Part shown: positions 37,011-45,729 of the stretch, one piece after another
How positions within the stretch are numbered: position 1 is the first letter of the stretch
Layout: every line of letters starts with the position of its first letter
Source: Arthrobacter sp. PAMC25564
Lineage (GTDB): Bacteria; Actinomycetota; Actinomycetes; Actinomycetales; Micrococcaceae
Direction of reading: 5' to 3'
Assembly (NCBI RefSeq): GCF_004798705.1
Contig: NZ_CP039290.1
Span: 1,054,001-1,118,000 of the forward strand
Length of the DNA stretch: 64,000 nt
Program-made: the position numbers and the translations under genes
Notes under the pieces: generated by a model
Told to the model about the DNA's origin: nothing
The model's database searches: none
The model's input: the letters and a program-made list of their open reading frames with translations, nothing else

Positions 37011-37968
37011 GATGGCCGCCCGCACATCATGGACCGTCTGGGGTCTCGAAGCCGTGGTGGCCGTGACCGAGCCGGCGGCCCTCGAATCGGCCGAAGGCAT
37101 GGTCCGGGCCACGGTAGCCGAAATCGACGAGGCCTGCAGCCGGTTCCGGGATGATTCGGAGCTGGCACGGCTGCAGCCCGCGCTCGCCGCCGGGGCCCGG
37201 GTGAGCCCGCTGCTCGCCTTGCTGGTTGAAGGCGCACACGACGCTGCCCGCTGGACCGACGGCGACGTCGATCCCACCCTGGGCCGGGACCTGGACGCCC
37301 TGGGTTACGACCGGGACATCGTGAGCGTCCGGCTCTTTCCCCCGCGCCAGGCTCCGGAGATTGCGACGCCGGCGGACGCCCGGGCTCTCCCGCGTCCGGC
37401 CGGATGGACCCGGGTCAGCATGGACGGGCGTATCCTCACGGTCCCCGACGATCTCCGCCTGGATCTTGGCGCCAGCGCCAAAGCCATCGCCGCGGACCGT
37501 GCGGCCAGCCGCGTCCACGCCGGGCTCGGCAGCGGGGTGATGGTTTCGCTGGGCGGTGACCTGGCCACCGCAGGACCCGCGCCCGACGGCGGCTGGCAGG
37601 TCCTCGTCCAGGACCTCGAGGTTGACCCGGCCCAGCAACTGACTTTGTCCGCCGGCTTCGGGATGGCCACCTCCAGCACGCAGAAGCGCCGCTGGCAGCG
37701 TGACGGAGTGCAATTCCACCACATTCTGGACCCGCGCTTCGGCCTCCCCGCCGAGCCGGTCTGGCGCTCCGTCACCGTCGCGGCCCCCAGCTGCCTGGCG
37801 GCGAACGCCTTCAGCACGGCCGGCATCGTCCGGGGATTCGCCGCTGTCGACTGGTTCCGTGCCCTGGGTATCGCAGGCCGCTTCGTTGACCAGCAGGGGC
37901 GGACCATCGCCACGGGCGGCTGGCCAAGCGAACAACAAACGACGGCGGGGGTGGGCTTCCATGGATGA
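36988..37968 (+). CDS. apbE: FAD:protein FMN transferase (ApbE)
   Basis: 326 residues from ATG 36988, or 318 from ATG 37012. ApbE landmarks are EIDEACSRFRDDSELARLQ (start of fold), LRLDLGASAKAIAADRA (FAD/Mg-binding region), VMVSLGGDLATAG and FHHILDPRFGLPAEPVWRSVTVAAPSCLAANAFSTAGIV (Mg-binding Asp with the TAG-like end). No signal peptide or lipobox is seen, so it may be cytoplasmic. It attaches FMN covalently to Thr in target proteins. Operon position between the exported protein and the ferric-reductase-like gene; its stop overlaps the next start. Confidence 0.9.
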   Translation: MGNPRDPEMAARTSWTVWGLEAVVAVTEPAALESAEGMVRATVAEIDEACSRFRDDSELARLQPALAAGARVSPLLALLVEGAHDAARWTDGDVDPTLGRDLDALGYDRDIVSVRLFPPRQAPEIATPADARALPRPAGWTRVSMDGRILTVPDDLRLDLGASAKAIAADRAASRVHAGLGSGVMVSLGGDLATAGPAPDGGWQVLVQDLEVDPAQQLTLSAGFGMATSSTQKRRWQRDGVQFHHILDPRFGLPAEPVWRSVTVAAPSCLAANAFSTAGIVRGFAAVDWFRALGIAGRFVDQQGRTIATGGWPSEQQTTAGVGFHG

Positions 37969-38518
37969 AGCCATGTGGGCTTTCGGCCGGGTCAGCGGGT
38001 TCATCTCGCTGATCCTGTTCACCGGGTCCGTGCTGCTCGGCATCCTGACCCGTTCAGGCAGGCCGCTCCTGGTCCTGCCACGGTTTTCGATCACCCTCCT
38101 GCACCGCAATATCTCAGTGCTGGCCACGGTCTTCCTGGGCCTCCATGTCGGATCGCTGTTGCTGGATTCCTACGCCAGGCTCAACGTCGTCGACGTCCTG
38201 GTCCCGTTCCTGGGTTCGTACCGGCCGTTCTGGCAGGGGCTGGGAACGGCAGCCCTTGACCTGGTGCTGGCGATCGTCGTGACAGGACTCCTCCGGCAGC
38301 GGATCGGTCAGCGCACGTTCAGGGCCGTCCACTGGCTGAGTTACGCAATGTGGCCCGTTGCCCTGGCCCACGCCATCGGCAACGGCACCGATGGGACCTC
38401 CAAATGGTTCCTCGCGCTGGCGGCAGTGTCCGTGCTGGCAGTCGGGGGTGCCGTCCTGTGGCGGGCGTCCTCCGGCTTCCTCGAAACTTCCAAAGCCCGC
38501 CAAGGAGGCCTGTTATGA
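37961..38518 (+). CDS. Ferric-reductase-like transmembrane cytochrome
   Basis: 185 residues, about five to six TM segments. Histidines at 48 and 62 (LLHRNISVLATVFLGLH) and at 124 and 137 (AVHWLSYAMWPVALAH) are spaced 14 and 13, the bis-His pattern that ligates two b hemes in the FRE/NOX domain. No flavin or NAD domain is fused, so electrons must come from a partner, presumably the NuoF-like protein and ferredoxin next door. ATG 37961 overlaps apbE by 8 bases; its stop overlaps the next ATG. Confidence 0.88.
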   Translation: MDEAMWAFGRVSGFISLILFTGSVLLGILTRSGRPLLVLPRFSITLLHRNISVLATVFLGLHVGSLLLDSYARLNVVDVLVPFLGSYRPFWQGLGTAALDLVLAIVVTGLLRQRIGQRTFRAVHWLSYAMWPVALAHAIGNGTDGTSKWFLALAAVSVLAVGGAVLWRASSGFLETSKARQGGLL

Positions 38519-39768
38519 GATCAGCGGATACGGCCCTGCCGGAGACCAGCCGGACCCGGGCTCCGGAGGGCTCCTTCCGGCTCTTCGCCGCCGGAACACA
38601 TGCCGGCTTCAGGGACCATCTTGAGACCTTCGGGCCGCTGGACGTACGCAGCATTGGTCCGGGGTTCATCGCCGAGCTGGAAAAGTCAGGACTGACAGGC
38701 CGGGGCGGTGCTGCCTTCGCCTCCTGGCGGAAACTGGCCGCGACGGCACAAGCCCGTTCGGCGGGCCTCCTTCCGGCGCGTCCGGTGGTCATTGCCAACG
38801 GCGCCGAAGGGGAACCGCTCAGCTTCAAGGACCGGACGTTGTTGGCCAATTCCCCGCACCTGGTGATCGACGGGCTGTTGGTGGCGACCCGCGCCGTCGT
38901 GGGCTCGGAGATGTACCTCTACGCCACGGCCGCCAGCCTTTCCGGCGTCGGGCAGGCCATCGCCGAACGCCCGGACGCGCGCCGGATACGGCTCGTGGAA
39001 GCCCCGGAAACCTTCATCTCTGGTGAGGCCAGCGCCGCGGTCAACGCCATTTCGACCGGCACGGCGTTGCCGTTGGATAAACGACGCCGCCTCAGCGAAT
39101 CCGGGGTCAAGGGGCGCCCCACCCTGGTCCTGAATGTCGAGACGCTGGCCCACGTGGGCCTGATCGCCCGCTATGGCGCCCCGTGGTTCCGCAGCGTGGG
39201 TACGCCCCGCGATCCGGGCACCCGTCTCGTCTCGGTCTCCGGCGCCTGCCAGGACCAGGTACTGGAGGTCGCCGGAAATGCCGCCCTGGGGACAATTCTT
39301 CACGACGCCGGAATCGACGCGGCTTCCCTGTCCGCCGTGCTCGTGGGGGGATACCATGGCCGCTGGGTCAAACCGCTTGACTACCAGCTGTCCCCGGCCG
39401 GCCCCGTGAACCAGGCCGTCAGGCCCGGCGCCGGAGTCATCCATGCCCTGTCCGTGGAGCAGTGCGGACTGGCGGCGACGGCCCGGATCCTGGACTATCT
39501 GGCGGCTGAATCCGCCAGGCAGTGCGGGCCCTGCATGTTCGGCCTGCCGGCCATGGCCGGTGTCCTCAACCGGATCGCTGCCGGGGAACGGAACCCGCAG
39601 CTGCCGCGGGAGCTGGACCGGCTGAGCCGGCTCGTCGCCGGCCGGGGTGCCTGCCACCACCCTGACGGGACCATCGGGTTGGTCAGCAGTGCCTTGGAGG
39701 TCTTCTCCGCCGACGTCAAGGCCCATCTGGCGGGTACCTGCCTGCGGCAGGACTGGAGGGCGGCATGA
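38515..39768 (+). CDS. NuoF-like flavin/iron-sulfur oxidoreductase
   Basis: 417 residues. TGRGGAAFASWRK and NGAEGEPLSFKDRTLL correspond to the FMN/NADH site of NuoF (GRGGAGF..., NADESEPGT..KDR); ETFISGEASAAVNAI replaces the ICGEETAL NADH loop; an SLBB-like part follows. The cluster region ESARQCGPCMFG and GACHHPDG keeps three of the four NuoF N3 cysteines, the first being Ala. It may oxidise NAD(P)H or exchange electrons with the ferredoxin and feed the membrane cytochrome. ATGA overlap on both sides fits tight stoichiometry. Confidence 0.85.
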   Translation: MRSADTALPETSRTRAPEGSFRLFAAGTHAGFRDHLETFGPLDVRSIGPGFIAELEKSGLTGRGGAAFASWRKLAATAQARSAGLLPARPVVIANGAEGEPLSFKDRTLLANSPHLVIDGLLVATRAVVGSEMYLYATAASLSGVGQAIAERPDARRIRLVEAPETFISGEASAAVNAISTGTALPLDKRRRLSESGVKGRPTLVLNVETLAHVGLIARYGAPWFRSVGTPRDPGTRLVSVSGACQDQVLEVAGNAALGTILHDAGIDAASLSAVLVGGYHGRWVKPLDYQLSPAGPVNQAVRPGAGVIHALSVEQCGLAATARILDYLAAESARQCGPCMFGLPAMAGVLNRIAAGERNPQLPRELDRLSRLVAGRGACHHPDGTIGLVSSALEVFSADVKAHLAGTCLRQDWRAA

Positions 39769-40004
39769 GCGGCACCCTGCACATCGACTGGACCAGGTGT
39801 GACGGGCGCGGGCTGTGCACGGAACTGCTTCCCAAGCTGCTGGCCCGCGACGACTGGGGCTACCCGGTGCCGCGGAGCAGTTCCGCCAACCGCTCGGATG
39901 TTCCAATCGGGCCGGACAGTGCCGAAGCCGCCAAGGAGGCAGTGCAGCTCTGCCCCAAGCTGGCGCTGAGCATCGCGGTCCGGCGGCCTTCATCCGGACG
40001 GTGA
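39765..40004 (+). CDS. Ferredoxin, single 3Fe-4S type
   Basis: 79 residues. Cys pattern C-x5-C (RCDGRGLCTEL) and a distant CP (LCPKLAL) is that of small 3Fe-4S ferredoxins, where Gly/Ala replaces the fourth Cys. It starts within the stop of the NuoF-like gene (ATGA) and ends the operon, overlapping the convergent methyltransferase by 15 bases. It likely shuttles electrons between the flavoprotein and another donor or acceptor. Confidence 0.88.
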   Translation: MSGTLHIDWTRCDGRGLCTELLPKLLARDDWGYPVPRSSSANRSDVPIGPDSAEAAKEAVQLCPKLALSIAVRRPSSGR

Positions 40005-41021
40005 TTGTCCGCCCACCCCTCGCCCCTGCACCGCAGCCCCGACGGTCGCCGTCACGAACCCTGCGGGGGCCTGCCGCAGCCGGGTCTCCCTGCCGAAATT
40101 CCGGTGTTCCTCAAGCGCCAGGCCGAAGGCGGCGACGAATTCCGCGGCGCGCTCCCGGGCCGGCGGCGAGTTGTCGATCCCGAAGGTGAGCGGCTCGCCC
40201 ACGAACTTCGTCGTGGCCCGGGCGTAGCGCATGTACGGTGACCGGGACGTGATCGTCTCGGCGGAGAAGTAGTCAAAGGCAACGACGCTGCCGGGGGCCG
40301 TTCGGGCGATCCTCTGCAACGTTCCCTCCACCGCGGCCCGGTCCAGGTACATTGTCACCGCTTCCCAGAGGAAGAAGGCGGGCCTGTCCGGGTCAAAGCC
40401 GGAGGCCACGAGCTTTTCGAACCAGTCCCCGGCCCGGAAATCGGCGGGCACATAGGTGGCGAGGTCCGTCGCGAGACCCGCATCTTTCAGCATCTTCAGT
40501 TTGAAGGACTGGGTCCGGGGACGATCGATCTCGAAGCACCGCACCTGGTCTTCAGGGGATAAACGGCTGGCGCGGGTGTCGAACCCGGCGCCGAGGATGA
40601 CGAGCTGCCGGATCCCGGGGAGGTGCCGGCGCAGGGCGGCGTCGTAGAGCGTTGTCCGTGCGGTCTGCTGATGGCGCATCGGTGCCTCACCCTCGTAGGG
40701 ATAGCGGTAGATCCGCGGAACATAGCCCGTGAGCCGATGGCCCAGCATCGTCGGAATGGTCTCCAGGCCGAAGCCCTGCCGGGAAACATTGGGCATGACC
40801 ATCATGAGCCGGGCGGCAGGCTCATCCGGCCTGGTCCCCAGCCGGTGCTGCATGTAGCGCGTGTAGAGCGACGCGAGCAGGGTTGCCGATATCCCCGTCC
40901 GGTGGCTGTAGAGGAGCAGCTTGGGCACTCCCCAGAGGTAGCCCGCCGTCCCCACCGGGAGCAGCGCCGCCTGGATCACGCGAAACAAGGCGGCCGGCGC
41001 TATTCCATTCACGTCCCGCAT
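39990..41021 (-). CDS. LCMT-type SAM-dependent methyltransferase
   Basis: 343 residues of the leucine carboxyl methyltransferase-like family (PPM1/TIGR00027 group). RTTLYDAALRRHLPGIRQLVILGAGFDTRASRL is the SAM-binding segment; CFEIDRPRTQSFKLKML and FFLWEAVTMYLDRAAVEGTL are typical. The N-terminal 75 residues are an added hydrophobic/variable part. Substrate unknown; the actinobacterial members act on small molecules rather than PP2A. Its 3' end overlaps the ferredoxin gene. Confidence 0.83.
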   Translation of the reverse strand: MRDVNGIAPAALFRVIQAALLPVGTAGYLWGVPKLLLYSHRTGISATLLASLYTRYMQHRLGTRPDEPAARLMMVMPNVSRQGFGLETIPTMLGHRLTGYVPRIYRYPYEGEAPMRHQQTARTTLYDAALRRHLPGIRQLVILGAGFDTRASRLSPEDQVRCFEIDRPRTQSFKLKMLKDAGLATDLATYVPADFRAGDWFEKLVASGFDPDRPAFFLWEAVTMYLDRAAVEGTLQRIARTAPGSVVAFDYFSAETITSRSPYMRYARATTKFVGEPLTFGIDNSPPARERAAEFVAAFGLALEEHRNFGRETRLRQAPAGFVTATVGAAVQGRGVGGQSPSG

Positions 41022-41481
41022 CCCGCCCGTACTCCTCCGTCCGCCCAGCCATGCCAGCCCATCCCCCTCCGGCCATGCTCCTCCGGCGCGGATCGGGGGT
41101 CAACAAACCTCCGTGCGGGAGCCGCGCGGGGGCGTTCGGGAGCCGTCATACGGCCGTGTACGGGGGAGGGCGGCAGCAGATGATAGACTGAGGGAACTTG
41201 ATGTGCAGTGATGCCCACTTTGGTCTTGATTGACCGGTTCCGGTTCATCAACCGGTTCCCCTGCTGGATTCCTCCCGGAATCCGAGTGCAGGGAGTGGGT
41301 TTTTTTCATGTGAGAGGCACATCCTGCGTCGATGAACGCGTTCTATTTGGTCCCGGCCGCCACTGCCGCAAGGTTGGTGGCAGCCCGGTTGATCACCTGA
41401 CTTTTCTTCGGCGAACCCCTGGGCCAACCGGCATCGGGGGCCGATATCCGCATGGATACCGCCTGAAAGACCTAGAAATAC
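41022..41481 (+). promoter_or_regulatory. Long leader region of the DEAD-box helicase gene
   Basis: 460 bases divergent from the methyltransferase. TAGACT at 41184-41189 is a likely -10 without a good -35, giving a leader near 290 bases. The leader holds repeated ACCGGTT elements (41233-41258), a terminator-like hairpin (41260-41306) and a further structured stretch up to the helicase ATG. Long structured leaders are typical of cold-induced RNA helicases. No ORF in it is convincing. Confidence 0.6.
41260..41306 (+). terminator. Intrinsic-terminator-like hairpin inside the helicase leader
   Basis: CCTGC (41260-41264) and GGATTCC (41266-41272) pair with GGAATCC (41277-41283) and GCAGG (41288-41292), loop TCCC; a run of seven T residues follows at 41300-41306. 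No plus-strand gene lies upstream before the divergent promoter region, so it is more likely an attenuator of the helicase transcript than a terminator for a neighbour. Confidence 0.65.
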
Positions 41482-43422
41482 ATGACTACTTTTGCTGCCC
41501 TCGGCACGCCCAAGGCTCTCGCCGACACCCTGACCGCCCAGGGGATCGAGGAACCGTTCCCGATCCAGGTCAAGACCCTCCCCGATACCCTGGCAGGACG
41601 CGACGTCCTCGGCCGCGGCCGCACCGGCTCCGGCAAGACCATCGCCTTCGCCATTCCGCTTGTGGCACGACTCGCCGAGCGGGAGGCCAAGCACTTCCGT
41701 AAGCCGGGCCGGCCCATGGGCCTGGTCCTTGCACCCACCCGTGAACTGGCCACCCAGATCAACGCGACCATCGAGCCGATGGCCAAGGCCATGGGCCTGA
41801 ACACCACCGTGATCTACGGCGGCATCTCCCAGGCCCGCCAGGAAAAGGCACTGCGTGCCGGCGTCGACATCGTCATCGCCTGCCCGGGCCGCCTGGAAGA
41901 CCTGATCCGCCAGCGCGTCCTGACCCTTGAGGCCGTTGAAATCACCATCCTGGACGAGGCTGACCACATGGCCGACCTCGGCTTCCTGCCGGTCGTCAAG
42001 AAGCTCATGGACATGACCCCCAGCCAGGGCCAGCGCCTGCTCTTCTCCGCCACCCTGGACAACGGCGTTGACAAGATCGTCCAGCGTTACCTGTCCAACC
42101 CGCTGACCCACTCGGTGGACGATCCGCAGGCCGCGGTGACCACCATGGAACACCACGTGCTCGTCGTCAATGACCAGACCGTCAAGAAGCAGGTCATTGT
42201 CGAGCTCGCCTCGGGCGCCGGACGCCGGATGCTGTTCATGCGGACCAAGCACCACGCCCGCAAACTGGCCAAGACCCTGACCGACGCCGGAATCCCCGCC
42301 GTCGACCTGCACGGCAACCTCTCGCAGAATGCCCGTGACCGCAACCTCGCAGAGTTCGCCTCCGGTGACGTCCGCGTCATGGTCGCCACCGACGTCGCCG
42401 CCCGCGGCGTCCACGTCGACGACGTCGAGCTGGTCATCCATGTGGATCCGCCCACGGAGCACAAGGCCTACCTGCACCGCTCAGGCCGCACCGCCCGCGC
42501 AGGCTCGGACGGCACCGTCGTCACGCTGACCCTGCCCGAGCAGCAGTCCGACGTCAAGAAGCTTATGAAGGCTGCAGGCGTCGAGGTCAACTTCGAGCGC
42601 GTCACCGCGAGCTCACCGCTGGTGGCCGAACTGGTCGGCGAAATGGCCGACAAGATTGATCCGCGCACCCGCGCCGCACTGCTGGCCGCCAAGTCCAACC
42701 AGGGTGGTGGCACCTCCACCGGAGCCAACGCCGAGCGCAAGCGCGCCCGCCGCACCACCCAGGCGGCGCCCACCGCAGGCGGCCGGGGCGGACGTGGCGG
42801 ACGCGGTCGCGTCGGAGCTGAGGCTCCCCGCACCGATCTTCCCCGTGCCGAGCGCCGCGCCGTGGCCTACGAAGGCCAGGCTGCAGCGCGCAACGCTGCA
42901 GAGCGGGTCATCGAGAAGAACGAGGACCGGATGGAAGCCGAGCGCGCCGAACGCCGCAACGCCCGCGGCCGCTCAACGTCCTACGGCACACACCGCAACG
43001 ATGTACCCGCAGCGGGCGGCCGCGCAGCGGCTGGCCGTGGGTCCGACGGACGCGCCTCCGAAGGACGCGCCGATGCCCGCGGCGCTTCGGCCCCCCGCTC
43101 CGGCGCACCCCGCTCGGGTGCTCCCCGCTCGGGTGCTCCCCGCACGGGTGCTCCCCGCACGGGTGCTCCCCGCACGGGTGCAGCAGGCGGCGGCCAGCGC
43201 GGCGGGCGTCCGGCGACCGGCCAGCGTGCCGCCGCAGGGGCAAACTCTGCCGGAAGCAAAACCGGAGCAAACACCGCGGTCTGGTCGTCGAACACCGGCG
43301 GAACCTCGGGCGGATCGTATGCAGGTGGCGGCAACGGACGCTCCGGCGAAGGCCGTCCGGCCCGCAGCGGCGGCCCGCGCCGCGCTTCAGCCCCGGCGTC
43401 GAACGAACGCCGCAGCCGCTAA
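41482..43422 (+). CDS. DEAD-box ATP-dependent RNA helicase
   Basis: 646 residues. Motifs: Q region EEPFPIQVKTLP, I GRTGSGKT, Ia APTRELATQ, II LDEADHMADL, III FSATLDN, V VATDVAARGVHV, VI HRSGRTARAG. The C-terminal 250 residues are a basic Arg/Gly/Ala-rich tail, including six PRSGA/PRTGA repeats, suited to RNA binding. It probably unwinds structured RNA in ribosome assembly or mRNA turnover, and the long leader suggests stress or cold control. The tail frame was verified continuous to the TAA. Confidence 0.94.
   Translation: MTTFAALGTPKALADTLTAQGIEEPFPIQVKTLPDTLAGRDVLGRGRTGSGKTIAFAIPLVARLAEREAKHFRKPGRPMGLVLAPTRELATQINATIEPMAKAMGLNTTVIYGGISQARQEKALRAGVDIVIACPGRLEDLIRQRVLTLEAVEITILDEADHMADLGFLPVVKKLMDMTPSQGQRLLFSATLDNGVDKIVQRYLSNPLTHSVDDPQAAVTTMEHHVLVVNDQTVKKQVIVELASGAGRRMLFMRTKHHARKLAKTLTDAGIPAVDLHGNLSQNARDRNLAEFASGDVRVMVATDVAARGVHVDDVELVIHVDPPTEHKAYLHRSGRTARAGSDGTVVTLTLPEQQSDVKKLMKAAGVEVNFERVTASSPLVAELVGEMADKIDPRTRAALLAAKSNQGGGTSTGANAERKRARRTTQAAPTAGGRGGRGGRGRVGAEAPRTDLPRAERRAVAYEGQAAARNAAERVIEKNEDRMEAERAERRNARGRSTSYGTHRNDVPAAGGRAAAGRGSDGRASEGRADARGASAPRSGAPRSGAPRSGAPRTGAPRTGAPRTGAAGGGQRGGRPATGQRAAAGANSAGSKTGANTAVWSSNTGGTSGGSYAGGGNGRSGEGRPARSGGPRRASAPASNERRSR
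43090..43179 (+). repeat. Six 15-base coding repeats in the helicase tail
   Basis: Units of 15 bases (43090-43104 through 43165-43179) encode AP-R-S/T-G. The last three are identical, indicating recent slippage. Copy number is likely variable among strains. Confidence 0.85.
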
Positions 43423-43437
43423 ACCCGCCTAAATCAC

Positions 43438-43499
43438 CATCGAGTGCTCCGTAACGGCCGTTTAGAAGGTTCATAACGGCAGTTCTGGAGCACTCGATG
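43438..43499. terminator. Hairpin with CATCGAGTGCTCC arms, copy A
   Basis: Perfect 13-base outer arms (43438-43450 and 43487-43499) enclose a partly paired inner stem with AACGGC cores. It sits between the convergent helicase and MBL genes, and shares its outer arms with copy B at 57870-57931. Likely a bidirectional terminator. Confidence 0.8.
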
Positions 43500-43511
43500 A
43501 GGTTTCCGGCC

Positions 43512-44162
43512 TTACCAGCCGCGGGCGCGCCACTCCTCGAGGTGCGGGCGCTCCGCACCCAGGGTGGTGGGCTTGCCGTGGCCCGGATGCACCACGGTGT
43601 CATCCGGGTAGACAGCAAACAGCCGCTCGGTCACGTCTGTGATCAGCTGGGCGAACCGCTCCGGGTCCTTCTGGGTGTTGCCGACGCCGCCCGGGAACAG
43701 CGAATCGCCGGAGAAGATGTGCGTGGGGCCTTCCGGGTCCTGGTACACCAGCGCGACCGATCCCGGAGTGTGCCCGCGCAGGTGCACTGCCGTCACCTTG
43801 AAGCCGTCGAAGCTCCGGATATCCCCGTGGCCCAGCAGGACATCCACCGGCACCGGCAGCTCCGGGGCGTCTTCCGTACCGGCCGCCGTCTTCGCGCCGG
43901 TGGCCTCCACTAGGCCCGGCAGCGCCCGGACATGGTCCCAGTGCTGGTGGGTGGTGGCAATCAGCGCCAGCTCCGGCGTCGCGGAGGTATCGGCGGCCGC
44001 GTCTGACAGCAGCCCCTGGATGGCGGGCAGATCGTCGGCCGCGTCGATCAGGAGCTGCGCGCCGGATTGCTTGGCGGTGAGCAGGTATACGTTGTTGTCC
44101 ATCTCGCTGACCGAAATCCGGCGGATGGTGATGTCACGAAGTGAGTGAATGAGTGAGTCCAT
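43512..44162 (-). CDS. MBL-fold metallo-hydrolase (glyoxalase II-like)
   Basis: 216 residues. The metal motif is TTHQHWDH (HxHxDH with Gln), then LRGHTPGSV, FSGDSLFPGG and HPGHGKPT, matching the dinuclear zinc hydrolase family. TPGS and GDSLF are typical of hydroxyacylglutathione-hydrolase-like enzymes; the substrate in a mycothiol-using organism is uncertain. Start is ATG 44160-44162; ATG 44102 (MDNNVYLL) is a plausible shorter start. Confidence 0.88.
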   Translation of the reverse strand: MDSLIHSLRDITIRRISVSEMDNNVYLLTAKQSGAQLLIDAADDLPAIQGLLSDAAADTSATPELALIATTHQHWDHVRALPGLVEATGAKTAAGTEDAPELPVPVDVLLGHGDIRSFDGFKVTAVHLRGHTPGSVALVYQDPEGPTHIFSGDSLFPGGVGNTQKDPERFAQLITDVTERLFAVYPDDTVVHPGHGKPTTLGAERPHLEEWRARGW

Positions 44163-44194
44163 GGGGCTTAGTCTAGGTCGCCGTCCAGGCCGCC

Positions 44195-44886
44195 TTATTC
44201 GCGGCCCTCGGAGACCCAGCGGGGGTCCGCGGACCCGGAGCCGACGATGGCGTCCGCCGCGGCGTCGAGCTTCTGCAGTTGCGCGGCGGTGAAGGTGAGC
44301 GTCAGGGCGACCAGGTTTTCACCGATCCGATGCGCCTTGCGCGTGCCGGGGATGGGGACAACGGGCAGCCCCAGCTGCCTGCCCGGCGCAAGCAGCCAGG
44401 CAAGCGCCACCTGGGCCGGAGTTGCTTCCAGTTCGGCGGCTACCGCCTGGACGGCCGCGACCACACCCTGGTTGGACTCCGCGGCGTCCGCTCCTCGGCC
44501 GTCACCTCGGACAGGCCAAGATGCCGCACCTTGCCTTGCTGCACCAGCTCCGCCATGGCCCCCGCGGTTTCCACTATCGGAACGCGGAGGTCACGGCGGT
44601 GCAGGTAGTACAGGTCAATGGTGTCGGTGCCCAGCCGTTGCAGGCTGCGGTCCACGGCCTGCGACACGTAGCCCGCGTCGCCCCGGATGTCCGAATAGCC
44701 GGTTGGCGGTGTGCCCACCAGGCCAAACTTGGTGGCGAGCTGGACTTCGTCCCGGCGCTTCCTGAGCAGCCGGGCGATCAGCTCCTAGTTGCTGCCCCCG
44801 CCGTAGATGTCCGCCGTGTCGATGAAGCTGATGCCGGCATCCACCGCGTGGTGCAGGGTTCTCAGGGCCTCGGCCGGCTCCACCTC
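44195..44886 (-). pseudogene. Aldo/keto reductase pseudogene
   Basis: Three pieces of one AKR survive. Piece 1 (44886 down to 44788) encodes EVEPAEALRTLHHAV...ISFIDTADIYGGGSN and ends at an in-frame TAG (44785-44787), after which the same frame continues [21 protein letters not shown] to [12 protein letters not shown] deletion plus frameshift near 44490-44500 removes the middle of the barrel, and piece 3 (to 44195) encodes [23 protein letters not shown] and PIPGTRKAHRI. The first strand with the N-terminal beta hairpin is also absent. Confidence 0.85.
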
Positions 44887-45046
44887 ATGATGCACTCCGT
44901 TCGTTTTATCCCGGAACCCCCGGCCGCCTCCGCTATTCCAGCGCTCCTGCCCGGCACACCGGGTTTCCCCACCTTTGACGGCGGCAAAGCTGCGGACGAC
45001 GGCATGTCGCCGGACCCGCCGTCGTCCCTCCTCCATGGTGGGAGCC

Positions 45047-45634
45047 TCAGCCGTCAGAAACGCGGTCGATGGAAACGACGGCCAGGAAACCACGGCCCAG
45101 GATTTCCGGCGTCGCGGTGTCGGAGCCGACGACGGCGTCATATCGGTTCAGTTCAACCGGTGCGGCGGACCCGCCGGCGGACCCGGGGCTGACCGCGGCC
45201 TGGCCCTGCAGCAGGATCCCCCACTGGCCGGCGAACACAGGGTGGGCGCGTTTCTTGGAGAGCTCGATAATGGACGTGTAACCCTTGAATGCGCCGTTCC
45301 GGGTGATGACATTCAGGTCCCGGATATCGCCGGTGGGCAGCGCCCCGGCCGAGTCCGCGTCGCCGGAGAACCGGAACGGGCGGTATTTCTCAAGCGGGTG
45401 CTCGGCGCGGTCGACGTTCAGCAGCAGCAGATCGCCGTCGATCACGGTCAGCACCCGCTCCATGCCGGGGAAGGCCGAGAAGCCGCCGGCCTTGGACACC
45501 TCGGCGATGCTCACCCGCCAATCCCAGCTGTCCCGCGGGGAAACTGCCTCAGGATGGCGGGCCAGTTCGCGGGTCACCCCGCCTCCATTTCGCCAGGGTT
45601 GGGCTTTCAGCTCGGCATAGCGGATGATCTCCAT
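45047..45634 (-). CDS. HutD family protein
   Basis: 195 residues of the cupin-like HutD/Ves family. IRYAELKAQPWRNGGGVTRELA is the diagnostic N-terminus, with FSAFPGMERVLTVIDGD and DLNVITRNGAFKG. HutD proteins accompany histidine-utilisation genes, but none are in this window, so the role is open. ATG 45632-45634. The 160 bases between its stop and the AKR remnant contain nothing recognisable. Confidence 0.88.
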   Translation of the reverse strand: MEIIRYAELKAQPWRNGGGVTRELARHPEAVSPRDSWDWRVSIAEVSKAGGFSAFPGMERVLTVIDGDLLLLNVDRAEHPLEKYRPFRFSGDADSAGALPTGDIRDLNVITRNGAFKGYTSIIELSKKRAHPVFAGQWGILLQGQAAVSPGSAGGSAAPVELNRYDAVVGSDTATPEILGRGFLAVVSIDRVSDG

Positions 45635-45729
45635 GGCCCCAGCCTAGCCGCCGGCTCCGGGCGCAACTCCGCACCCGCCGCGCAGTCTTGCTAACGTCAG
45701 AAGAAGAAACTGCTGCAGAAGGAGCCGGA

